Shown here: one piece after another, positions 33,131 through 40,653 of the stretch
Position numbering within the stretch: the stretch's first letter is position 1
Layout of the letters: each line of letters starts with the position of its first letter
Source: CAZUVM01 sp964623885
GTDB taxonomy: Bacteria > Verrucomicrobiota > Verrucomicrobiia > Limisphaerales > UBA8199
Direction of reading: 5' to 3'
Length of the DNA stretch: 64,000 nucleotides
Assembly: GCA_964623885.1 (NCBI GenBank)
Contig: CAZUVM010000004.1
Coordinates: 1-64,000, forward strand
Notes under the pieces: generated by a model
The model's input: only the letters and a program-made list of their open reading frames with translations
Databases searched by the model: none
What the model was told of the DNA's origin: nothing
Position numbers and translations under genes: made by a program

Positions 33131-35104
33131 TTATTGTGTTGTTGGCGGCATGGGCGCGTTGGGAGTAACAAATCCGTGCCCAATCAGGTCGAGAGCCAAA
33201 GCTTCGGCCGTTTCCCGGGAGGAGGCTTCGAGTTCCTTGCGAAACAGTTTTGCGTCAGCGGCGGCCCAGTCTTTGATAGGTTTAGCAAAACTACAGTAAT
33301 GAATCGGCCGGGAATAGATTTCCTGGCCGTCGGAAGCCCTCAATATCGTAGCTTGAACATCGACGGCGAGGGACATCGATTGACCATGGCGCTTTTGGGG
33401 GATTAGCCGAGCGTCGAGCATTTGAATTTCCAGGGCGATACCTTTGTTGGAAAGCAGGGCGGACGGCGCAGATTCCTGTGGCTTTAGCGGGGTAAGGTTG
33501 GTGAGCCCTATGAGAACCGATTCATCGGTACGCTGCACGCTATTGATTGTTTGCGAACGCAGGCGACGAGCCACGGTGTCGGCGACAAGATCGTCGAAAT
33601 GGGTTTGTTCAGGTATATCATTGAGCGAGCGGGTAAGCTGTTCAGCCTGCTCGCGGGAATGCCGGCCGAAAGCGCCCGCGGTTTGTTCCCAAAGACCAAG
33701 CGGGAGGGCGGCGATGCAGGAAATAGCCTGAACGACCGCATTACGATCGTTTTCAAGGCCATCCATTTTCCATTCTGTCTCGGTTTGATCGCCCGGGCTG
33801 GAGGCCGGTTCGGGCGCGGGTGTTTGCGCGCGGAGTCGGTCATCCGGTTTGCCGAGGTAAACGGAGATGGTGAGGAGATTGGGAGGAGCTGAGTTGGTAG
33901 GCAGTACAGGTGCGACGTCCTTGTTGGCAGGGATTCCAGTCTCGGTATTCCCGCCGGCGGCGTTGGTTAACTCCAAGGCCCAGAGGCGACGGTCGGCGAG
34001 CATAGAACGTAGGCTGAGAGCGAGCAGTGTTTTCGGTGAACGAGGCAAGCGAGGCGGGAGGCTTAAAGCGGCATCAGAGCGGAGCGAAGTTCGCAGGCTG
34101 GAAGCCTGCGATACAGCAGACTCGGAGGTCTGCGCTACATGGAGATGCGGAGGCGGGGAGGAAGACAAGCGTGAGTGTTCATGGCCAGGACCGATTAAAA
34201 GAGGCGGCTCGGAGACGGGTTGGAAGAGATCGTCGGCGATTTGGTCAGCGAGGATCTGGTAAGCCGTTTGAGCGACTGAATCCAGCGCTTCGGGGTCAGC
34301 CCAATCGACGAAGAAAGCGGAACCGCTCTGGTAGTGATACCGGCGGTCGAACAGAACTATTTCGTCAGAGATTCGGAACAGCCTTGCTCGCGCCGCGATG
34401 GAAAGAGCGTACTGGTTGTGAGAGGTTGGGCTGATTTTAAGATCGAGTTGTTCCGCGGTTATCTCGAGTCGCGCGCTGATGGGTTCCCGGTTGGTTGGGA
34501 CAGTCGACAGCGAGGCGGCGCAGAGGAGGAGGCGATGTGTTCGTTGCCTGGCAGCGTCGGCAACCTTATCACGGAGCATGACAGAGCCGGCATTGGTCTG
34601 CATGGCAAAGAGCAGGTCGTGTTGGGAGTCAACCAATTGTGCAGGCGAAAGGCGATGATGGCTGGCGCGGGCGGCGCCATAGGCAGCTGCGAACGGGACA
34701 GCTGCGAACTCGATGACGCCGACAGCCGCTTCCAGCTGAGGGTGCCCGAGGTTAGGTGTATCCAGTACACTGCGGGTAGCAGCGGCAGCCCCTTCGCCAG
34801 CGGATTCGAGGTGGTTATTGGGTGGGTCGAAGGAGATCTTCGCAGGTTGCGAACTCGGGGTAATTAAAATCGCGCCTGGGTCGAGGTCGGCGAGGGTGAG
34901 TTTACGAACGTCGGCTGCTGTATTTGACTTTGATCGGCCGGTAGCACAACCCGCGCATAGGATCATACAAGCCGGCAGTATCAGCAAAGCGGCGATTCGA
35001 GGATAAGTGACACCTATGAAGGCAGTGGGCAAATTTCGCCACACTCCAGTCCATCTCAAGCGAGCAGCGTGGAATACGAAGATCCTGATGCTGGAGCGGT
35101 TCAC
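33131..35104 (-). CDS. Large lipoprotein of unknown function with internal duplication
   Basis: The 657 aa protein has a lipobox (I-L-C-A-G-C) near residue 53 after an unusually long leader, so the true start may lie downstream. No family is recognised. Two halves appear related: each has a strand-rich block, then F-D-R-R-Y-H-Y...D-W-A-D-P-E-A-L (first) or Y-S-R-P-I-H-Y...D-W-A-A-A-D-A-K-L-F (second), and a closing helix ending A-D-D-L or A-L-D-L. Between them, H-V-A-Q-T-S-E-S-A-V-S-Q-A-S-S-L is the translation of a family B repeat. It is divergent from the surface-protein operon. Confidence 0.7.
   Translation of the reverse strand: MNRSSIRIFVFHAARLRWTGVWRNLPTAFIGVTYPRIAALLILPACMILCAGCATGRSKSNTAADVRKLTLADLDPGAILITPSSQPAKISFDPPNNHLESAGEGAAAATRSVLDTPNLGHPQLEAAVGVIEFAAVPFAAAYGAARASHHRLSPAQLVDSQHDLLFAMQTNAGSVMLRDKVADAARQRTHRLLLCAASLSTVPTNREPISARLEITAEQLDLKISPTSHNQYALSIAARARLFRISDEIVLFDRRYHYQSGSAFFVDWADPEALDSVAQTAYQILADQIADDLFQPVSEPPLLIGPGHEHSRLSSSPPPHLHVAQTSESAVSQASSLRTSLRSDAALSLPPRLPRSPKTLLALSLRSMLADRRLWALELTNAAGGNTETGIPANKDVAPVLPTNSAPPNLLTISVYLGKPDDRLRAQTPAPEPASSPGDQTETEWKMDGLENDRNAVVQAISCIAALPLGLWEQTAGAFGRHSREQAEQLTRSLNDIPEQTHFDDLVADTVARRLRSQTINSVQRTDESVLIGLTNLTPLKPQESAPSALLSNKGIALEIQMLDARLIPQKRHGQSMSLAVDVQATILRASDGQEIYSRPIHYCSFAKPIKDWAAADAKLFRKELEASSRETAEALALDLIGHGFVTPNAPMPPTTQ
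34093..34138. repeat. Repeat family B, copy 2 (half element inside a coding sequence)
   Basis: GCAGGCT-GGA-AGCCTGC (34093-34109) is followed by GATACAGCAGACTCGGAGGT-CTGCGCTAC. This matches the right half of the MITE-like element at 17611-17656 closely. It lies in frame in the lipoprotein gene and adds a linker rather than breaking the frame. Confidence 0.8.
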
Positions 35105-35524
35105 AGTAGTTTGACAAATGCCGATGGGTTCTGTTCAGCAGGTTATCGAGCGAAATGCGAAAACGCAGTGCGGTTGAAGCAGAGCTTCAGATGGTAAGAA
35201 TGCAGTGTCAACCCGTAAGGAGCTCTCTCAAATACTCGATGAGCAGTTGAGGGACTAAGTGAATAATTAGGGAATAAGAATGTTAATAAAAAAAATTATT
35301 TTTTCTAAAATAAAGCTTGCCACTGCCGGAGGTGGGTGCAAGACTCGCAACCGTCCCAGTAAAAGTTCGTGAGTGTAATGGGTCATTTTAATGGGTCATT
35401 TTTTTGGTTAGTTAGTGGGCAAAGGGTCATTCTTGTACATACTCAGCGGGCAAAAGGCGCAGGGTGATTTACGGTTAATGACTTACGATTATCGATATCG
35501 GCAATCGCTTTTTGTCGAATATCA
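35105..35524. promoter_or_regulatory. Divergent intergenic region with AT-rich tract and tandem AATGGGTCATTTT repeats
   Basis: This 420 bp region has no credible ORF. An AT-only tract (35281-35305, TTAATAAAAAAAATTATTTT) contrasts sharply with the GC-rich surroundings. AATGGGTCATTTT occurs twice in exact tandem (35377-35389, 35390-35402), and GGGTCATT recurs at 35424-35431. This is the likely promoter and control region of the surface operon, but no definite -35/-10 pair can be assigned. Confidence 0.5.
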
Positions 35525-37216
35525 TTGAGGCACGGACGGTGTCTGCTCGCGGCGGCCGTAATGGCAACATTTATGCTGCCACAGGCAAGAGGTCAGGCCC
35601 CGAATCTGTTGAGTTACCAGGGCCGAATCCTGGTCAGCGGCGGCGCGTATAGCGGCACCGGGCAGTTCAAATTTGCCCTGGTCAGCGCGGACGGCTCGCA
35701 AACGTATTGGAGGAATTCGCCGGACAATAACAATGACGGTCAGCCGGACACTAGCGTTTCGGTAGCAGTAAGTGGAGGTCTTTTCACAGTATTCCTGGGC
35801 GACACGAGCCTCGCGGGTATGGCGGTGCTGCCGCCAACAGTGTTTACCAATCCGTCGGTGCATCTCCGGATTTGGTTCAACGACGGTGTTCATGGCGTGC
35901 AGCAACTTACGCCCGACCAGGTGGTAGCACCGGCAGCCTACGCGCTAATGGCGGCGAATGTTGGGAACGCTGTGATTACGGCCGCCAATTTGGCGAGCAA
36001 TACGGCTAGCGCGATCACGTCGACGTTATCGGCCCGTGTGGATGCGCTGACCGCGCAACTGAGCGGTTCGATCAGCTCTTCGTTAAATCCGCAGGATGCT
36101 TCATTGCAATCGCAAGGGTTTCGTTTGATCGCCACCGTTCCTGCGCCCGGGTGGGTAACGAGCGCGGCAGTCGATGGGCCTTCCGCCGCGATAGGACAAG
36201 CGGGCGCGTGGACTGGCCAGCAGCTTTTAGTTTGGGGAGGGGATCTCGGCGCGGGTGTCGATTCAAGCTCGGGGGCGGGTTACCGGCCAGACTTGGACGA
36301 TTGGCAAACGATTTTAAGCACGAATGCACCCGCAGCTCGGGATCAACACACCGCGGTATGGAGTGGGCAGGAACTGATTATTTGGGGTGGGGCGTCGGCA
36401 GGAAGTTTTGTGAACAGCGGTGGTCGTTTTAATCCTAGTAACGCCGTCTGGACCACGGTTTCCGCCACGAATGCGCCGGCAGGGCGCATTGGGCATATCG
36501 CGACTTGGACCGGCAGCCGGATGGTGATTTGGGGTGGCCGCAACAGTGTGGGGGTGCTGGGCGACGGAGCATACTACGATCCTGCGGCAAACCTGTGGAC
36601 GTCGCTGCCGTCGGCCAACGCGCCAAGCCCGCGCTTCGGAGCGGCAGCGGTGGTGACGGCAGACCGGATCGTCGTTTGGGGAGGGACTGATCCTTCCGGT
36701 GCTTTGAACACGGGCGCCCAACTGCTTTTTGGGGCTAATGGAGTGCCAACGGGTTGGGTCACCATGAGTTCCCTCAATGCACCGTCAGCGCGGAATGGAC
36801 ACTCGATGGTTTGGACGGGGCAAAAGGTGCTGGTTTGGGGCGGGCAAGGAAGCGGCAATTTCCTTTCGGATGGAGCGATGTATGACCCCGTCGCCGATTC
36901 ATGGTCTCCGATAACGGCCACAAATGCTCCCACTGCCCGCAGCGCGCATAGTGCGGTGTGGTCCGGACAGGAGATGCTGGTGTTCGGCGGTGAAGCTTTT
37001 TTGGGCACCCTGGCAGACGGAGCCGCGTACGATCCCGTGGCCGGCACTTGGCGACCTCTGAGCGGCACTGGGAGTCCGCAAGCGCGCAGCAGTGCGACGG
37101 CCGCCTGGAGCGGCAGCGAATTGCTGGTCTTCGGTGGCACGGCCAACGGCATTCCGGTTTCCTCACTACAAAGGCTTAATCCACAGGCCACCTGGTATTT
37201 GTATCGCAAGCCATGA
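35525..37216 (+). CDS. Exported kelch-like beta-propeller protein, first gene of the surface operon
   Basis: The 563 aa protein starts with TTG, giving a good signal peptide (L-L-A-A-A-V-M-A-T-F-M-L-P-Q-A-R-G-Q-A); ATG 35561 is the alternative. Residues ~27-145 form a domain L-L-S-Y-Q-G-R-I-L...G-L-F-T-V-F-L-G...V-A-P-A-A-Y-A-L-M-A shared with the fibre-like protein two genes on. From ~205 there are six or more kelch-type repeats (A-A-R-D-Q-H-T-A-V-W-S-G-Q-E-L-I-I-W-G-G; A-R-S-A-H-S-A-V-W-S-G-Q-E-M-L-V-F-G-G). It probably binds a partner at the cell surface. Its stop overlaps the next start (ATGA). Confidence 0.85.
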   Translation: MRHGRCLLAAAVMATFMLPQARGQAPNLLSYQGRILVSGGAYSGTGQFKFALVSADGSQTYWRNSPDNNNDGQPDTSVSVAVSGGLFTVFLGDTSLAGMAVLPPTVFTNPSVHLRIWFNDGVHGVQQLTPDQVVAPAAYALMAANVGNAVITAANLASNTASAITSTLSARVDALTAQLSGSISSSLNPQDASLQSQGFRLIATVPAPGWVTSAAVDGPSAAIGQAGAWTGQQLLVWGGDLGAGVDSSSGAGYRPDLDDWQTILSTNAPAARDQHTAVWSGQELIIWGGASAGSFVNSGGRFNPSNAVWTTVSATNAPAGRIGHIATWTGSRMVIWGGRNSVGVLGDGAYYDPAANLWTSLPSANAPSPRFGAAAVVTADRIVVWGGTDPSGALNTGAQLLFGANGVPTGWVTMSSLNAPSARNGHSMVWTGQKVLVWGGQGSGNFLSDGAMYDPVADSWSPITATNAPTARSAHSAVWSGQEMLVFGGEAFLGTLADGAAYDPVAGTWRPLSGTGSPQARSSATAAWSGSELLVFGGTANGIPVSSLQRLNPQATWYLYRKP

Positions 37217-38991
37217 AATCGAAATCCGGCATTCTTGTTGCATTAGCATTGGCGGCAGCGTCTTCGAGTTACGGGCAGTGGCTGACGCAATCCATTCTGA
37301 TTAAACCGGGGTGGACCGCGGTTTATCTGCAGGTCGACGCGTCTTACACTAATTTGGATACGCTGGTAGGGGCCGACCTGAACAATCCAATCAGTCAAAT
37401 CTGGATGTGGCAGACCGCGCCGACCACGCAGTTTGCCTCGAGTCCTCAGAGCCCGGTGGTGCCTAATAGCCAATGGGGGGTGTGGGGGCGAGTGGGGGTG
37501 GGCCTGCAGAACACCTTCAACGCGCTCGCGCCCAACACCGCGTACTTGGTCTATTCGGCGGCGGCGACGAATTACACCTGGCACGTGCAGGGCGTGCCGG
37601 CTGCGCCGCAATACAATTGGACGACAGCGGGCCTCAACTTCATCGGCTTTCCCACCGTGCCGACGAATCCGCCGATGTATGACACCTTCATGTCCCTGGC
37701 CCCATCGCTTCAGAGCCTGGCGCAGATATTCGTCTACCAGGGCGGCAATCTGGGCCCCACCAACCCCGCCCAGTTGTTCGCGTACCACACGACGCCGGTA
37801 ACGCGGGGCCAGGCGGTCTGGATCCGCACGGGCACAGTGTTCAACAGCTATTTCGGACCATTCAGCGTCTCGCTCCAATCTGCGGGCGGCGCGAGCTTTG
37901 CCGACTCCATCAGCCAGTACAGCTTTCAACTGAGCAACACCTCCGACACGAACGTGACAGTGAGCGTGCAACTGCTGGCCTCGGAGACGCCGCCGGCCGG
38001 GCAGACCCCAATTGTCGGCACGCCGCCGCTGCTGGTGGAAACCTCACTGAATACCACCAACCTTACCTACAGTTACACCAACCTGGGGCTGGGCCAGGTG
38101 TATAGCTGGACTTTGCCGCCCCAGGGGCAGAACGGGTCGGATATCAAGGTGGTGCTGGGCTTGAACCGCTCGCTCATGTTCGCGAGCCCGGGCTCCTTAT
38201 ATGCCGGCATCTTGCGCTTCACCGACTCATACAATTTCTCGCAGGTGGACGTCCCGGTGTCGGGGGTCGCATCGTCCACGGCCGGCCTATGGGTTGGCAA
38301 CGCCAATGTGACGCAGGTGGGTAACTATTTGAAGAACTACCTGATCGGCTCGAACAACACGCCGGTGATTTCAAGCAATGGCAATTATATCATCACCAGC
38401 ATCAACACCAATCTCGGGTCCGTGGTCCAACCCTTCCCGCTTCGGCTCATTCTGCACAACGACGGCACCAACGTGGTGATGCTTCAGCACATCTTCTACG
38501 GTCTGAGCCGGTACAGCAACGCCATGCTTTCCACCAGCCAAAGCCTGCTCGACCCCAATCACCTGGACTCCGCGCGGCGCATTACTGCCACGCATTTGCC
38601 GTGGTCGTCCACCAACGCCCTGTGGCATCTGGCCGGCCGCCTGGGCTCAGGCGCAGTACTCACGACCACCGTCGGCACCGCCTACGACGATCAGTCCTCC
38701 AACCCTTTCCTGCATACCTACCACCCGGACCACGACAACCTGGATGCGACGTTCCAGAACGAGTTGGCCCAAGGTTACGAATCCTACGGCATCACCCGCC
38801 AGATCACGCTCAACGTCAGCCCCCCGGCCAACGATTTCGTTAGCCTCACCAGCAGCGCCCAAAACCTCGTCGGCTATTACCTCGAAACCATCAGCTTGAG
38901 CGGACTGGGAGGGGCGACGCGCAACTTTTACGTGACGGGGACTTTCGCCCTGACACGCCTTAGCACGATTCCAACACTCAACCAGCAATAA
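37213..38991 (+). CDS. Exported protein of unknown function, second gene of the surface operon
   Basis: The 592 aa protein has a clear signal peptide (I-L-V-A-L-A-L-A-A-A-S-S-S-Y-G-Q). It continues with L-I-K-P-G-W-T-A-V-Y-L-Q-V, an opening I recall from uncharacterised Verrucomicrobiota and Planctomycetota exported proteins. It is strand-rich and low in charge, with many N-x-T/S. The C-terminal third contains F-L-H-T-Y-H-P-D-H-D-N-L-D-A-T-F and ends in a short beta-rich domain. It has no enzyme motif and is predicted to be structural. It overlaps the kelch gene by 4 bp. Confidence 0.8.
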   Translation: MKSKSGILVALALAAASSSYGQWLTQSILIKPGWTAVYLQVDASYTNLDTLVGADLNNPISQIWMWQTAPTTQFASSPQSPVVPNSQWGVWGRVGVGLQNTFNALAPNTAYLVYSAAATNYTWHVQGVPAAPQYNWTTAGLNFIGFPTVPTNPPMYDTFMSLAPSLQSLAQIFVYQGGNLGPTNPAQLFAYHTTPVTRGQAVWIRTGTVFNSYFGPFSVSLQSAGGASFADSISQYSFQLSNTSDTNVTVSVQLLASETPPAGQTPIVGTPPLLVETSLNTTNLTYSYTNLGLGQVYSWTLPPQGQNGSDIKVVLGLNRSLMFASPGSLYAGILRFTDSYNFSQVDVPVSGVASSTAGLWVGNANVTQVGNYLKNYLIGSNNTPVISSNGNYIITSINTNLGSVVQPFPLRLILHNDGTNVVMLQHIFYGLSRYSNAMLSTSQSLLDPNHLDSARRITATHLPWSSTNALWHLAGRLGSGAVLTTTVGTAYDDQSSNPFLHTYHPDHDNLDATFQNELAQGYESYGITRQITLNVSPPANDFVSLTSSAQNLVGYYLETISLSGLGGATRNFYVTGTFALTRLSTIPTLNQQ

Positions 38992-39074
38992 CCGTGAGAA
39001 CACCAATCCGGAAGCCTGAAATGAGGGGAGCCTCCAGCGGCTCGCCAGCGCAAACACAAACTCAAGCCTGTATT

Positions 39075-40508
39075 ATGACAAATCGAAGCCACCCGGCGGG
39101 CCACGGCCGCGCCATCGTCACAATCCTGTTGCTGCTGGCGCTTGGCGCCATGCCCGCGGCAGCGCAAACGACGCCCAACCCACCAGGCCAGATCAGCTAC
39201 CAGGGATTCCTAGTGGACGCCAACGGCGTACCGCTGGCCACCAACGCCCCGGTGAACTATGGCGTCATCTTCCAGATTTATAATGTGCCTTCCGGCGGTA
39301 CGCCGCTTTGGGGCGAGCTGCAGACGGTAACGGTGGACCGCGGCTACTTCAGCGTGCTGTTGGGCCAGGGCAGCTCGATTGGCGTTCCCTTCACCAACAA
39401 CCTCTCCGGACTGTTCGTCGCCCCGGACGCCTCCGACCGCTACATCGGGCTTACGGTCCAGAACCTGGCTGGTGGAAACGTGGAGATCCAGCCCCGGATG
39501 CGGCTGTTGGCGTCCCCCTACGCCCTGCTGGCGGGCACGGCCAACAACGCGGTCAAGCTGCAGGGCTATGACTGGAGCTCTGTGTTCACCGACACCGGCA
39601 ACCCGGTGAGCGGCACGATCCCCGGTTCTAAAATCGCCGCCAGCAGCCTGAGCTCGGCGCAACTCACCAATGGCGCAGTGGGCACGGCCCAAATTGCCAA
39701 CGGAGCGGTTGGCACTGCGCAGATTGCAAACGGGGCCGTAGGCTCGGCGCAAATAGCCAATGGGGCCGTCGGCGCCAGCCAACTCGCTTTGCCCTTGTAC
39801 ATTCCAGGCAGCTACGGTCATTACGATTTCTTTTGTATAGGTTGTCAGCCGGCGGGCGTGATCGAAATCAACAATCCCTATGTCAGCAGCTACCCTTACG
39901 GTGCCGATTACGGGATCAGCCTGGAGGCGGAAGCATGCATTTACGCGAACAGCCACGCCGGATACACAGCTTACATCGCCGATTCAGGCTATGCGGCAGA
40001 GTTTTACGGCAATGTTTATGTGAGTGGTACGCTGAGCAAGACCGCGGGGTCATTCAAGATCGATCACCCATTGGATCCAGCGAATAAGTATCTGTCGCAT
40101 TCGTTCGTTGAATCTCCGGACATGAAAAACATCTACGACGGGGTCGCCACCCTGGATGCGAATGGCGACGCCGTCGTAACTCTCCCGGACTGGTTTGAGG
40201 CACTGAACAAGGATTTCAGGTATCAACTCACTTCGATTGGGGCACCGGGCCCGGGATTGTATATCGCACAAGAAGTATCGGGAAACCGGTTCAAGATCGC
40301 CGGGGGTGTTCGTAATGGCAAGGTGTCATGGCAAGTCACCGGCACGCGGCACGATGCCTACGCCAACGCTCACCGGATTCCCGTGGAAGAGGACAAACCC
40401 GCCAACTTGCGGGGAACTTATATCAGTCCGGTCGAGCATCAGCAGGCTGCGGAAAAGAGCGAACGACTGGCTCTACACCCAGCGGGGCAAAAGGAAGCTC
40501 AGAAATGA
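39075..40508 (+). CDS. Exported fibre-like protein with decapeptide repeats, third gene of the surface operon
   Basis: The 477 aa protein starts at ATG 39075 in front of a signal peptide (V-T-I-L-L-L-L-A-L-G-A-M-P-A-A-A-Q); a GTG at 38994 would add 27 residues. The ~130-residue N-terminal domain (I-S-Y-Q-G-F-L-V-D...G-Y-F-S-V-L-L-G...L-L-A-S-P-Y-A-L-L-A) is shared with the kelch protein. Next come four N-G-A-V-G-T-A-Q-I-A decapeptides, as in trimeric fibres. The C-terminal domain (F-K-I-D-H-P-L-D-P-A-N-K-Y-L...V-T-L-P-D-W-F-E-A-L-N) is widespread in uncharacterised surface proteins. No phage genes are nearby. Confidence 0.82.
   Translation: MTNRSHPAGHGRAIVTILLLLALGAMPAAAQTTPNPPGQISYQGFLVDANGVPLATNAPVNYGVIFQIYNVPSGGTPLWGELQTVTVDRGYFSVLLGQGSSIGVPFTNNLSGLFVAPDASDRYIGLTVQNLAGGNVEIQPRMRLLASPYALLAGTANNAVKLQGYDWSSVFTDTGNPVSGTIPGSKIAASSLSSAQLTNGAVGTAQIANGAVGTAQIANGAVGSAQIANGAVGASQLALPLYIPGSYGHYDFFCIGCQPAGVIEINNPYVSSYPYGADYGISLEAEACIYANSHAGYTAYIADSGYAAEFYGNVYVSGTLSKTAGSFKIDHPLDPANKYLSHSFVESPDMKNIYDGVATLDANGDAVVTLPDWFEALNKDFRYQLTSIGAPGPGLYIAQEVSGNRFKIAGGVRNGKVSWQVTGTRHDAYANAHRIPVEEDKPANLRGTYISPVEHQQAAEKSERLALHPAGQKEAQK
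39669..39788 (+). repeat. Four tandem 30-bp units encoding N-G-A-V-G-(T/S/A)-(A/S)-Q-(I/L)-A
   Basis: Units start at 39669, 39699, 39729 and 39759. The peptide repeats are nearly identical, but the DNA differs at many synonymous positions (AATGGCGCAGTG, AACGGAGCGGTT, AACGGGGCCGTA, AATGGGGCCGTC). This indicates selection on the protein and argues against a fresh DNA duplication. Confidence 0.9.
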
Positions 40509-40549
40509 AAAGAAAACTGATTCGGCGCCAGCGCCGGCAGAAGCCATGA
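40505..40549 (+). CDS. 14-codon mini-ORF bridging the fibre and giant genes (first)
   Basis: ATG 40505 overlaps the fibre-gene stop (ATGA). It encodes M-K-R-K-L-I-R-R-Q-R-R-Q-K-P, extremely basic, and its TGA overlaps the next ATG at 40546. It is probably a translational-coupling element; a functional peptide is less likely. Chance cannot be excluded. Confidence 0.3.
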   Translation: MKRKLIRRQRRQKP

Positions 40550-40653
40550 GCGAGACTCGTTCCAAGTGGCCCAGTGCGCAACCTTCGTTTGCGCAGGGGA
40601 CAAAACTCTCGAAACAGAGGGAAGATTTCTGTTCCAGAGGCTTGATTCTATGA
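40546..40653 (+). CDS. 35-codon mini-ORF bridging the fibre and giant genes (second)
   Basis: ATG 40546 overlaps the first mini-ORF stop. The 35 residues begin M-S-E-T-R-S-K-W-P-S, are polar, and the TGA (40651-40653) overlaps the ATG of the giant gene (40650). No family is recognised. Its value may be ribosome delivery to the giant gene. Confidence 0.3.
   Translation: MSETRSKWPSAQPSFAQGTKLSKQREDFCSRGLIL

Noticed and set aside
39210..39956. Minus-strand frame opposite the decapeptide repeats
   Set aside because: The repeats it appears to contain are mirror images of the plus-strand decapeptides, and no start context or family was found.
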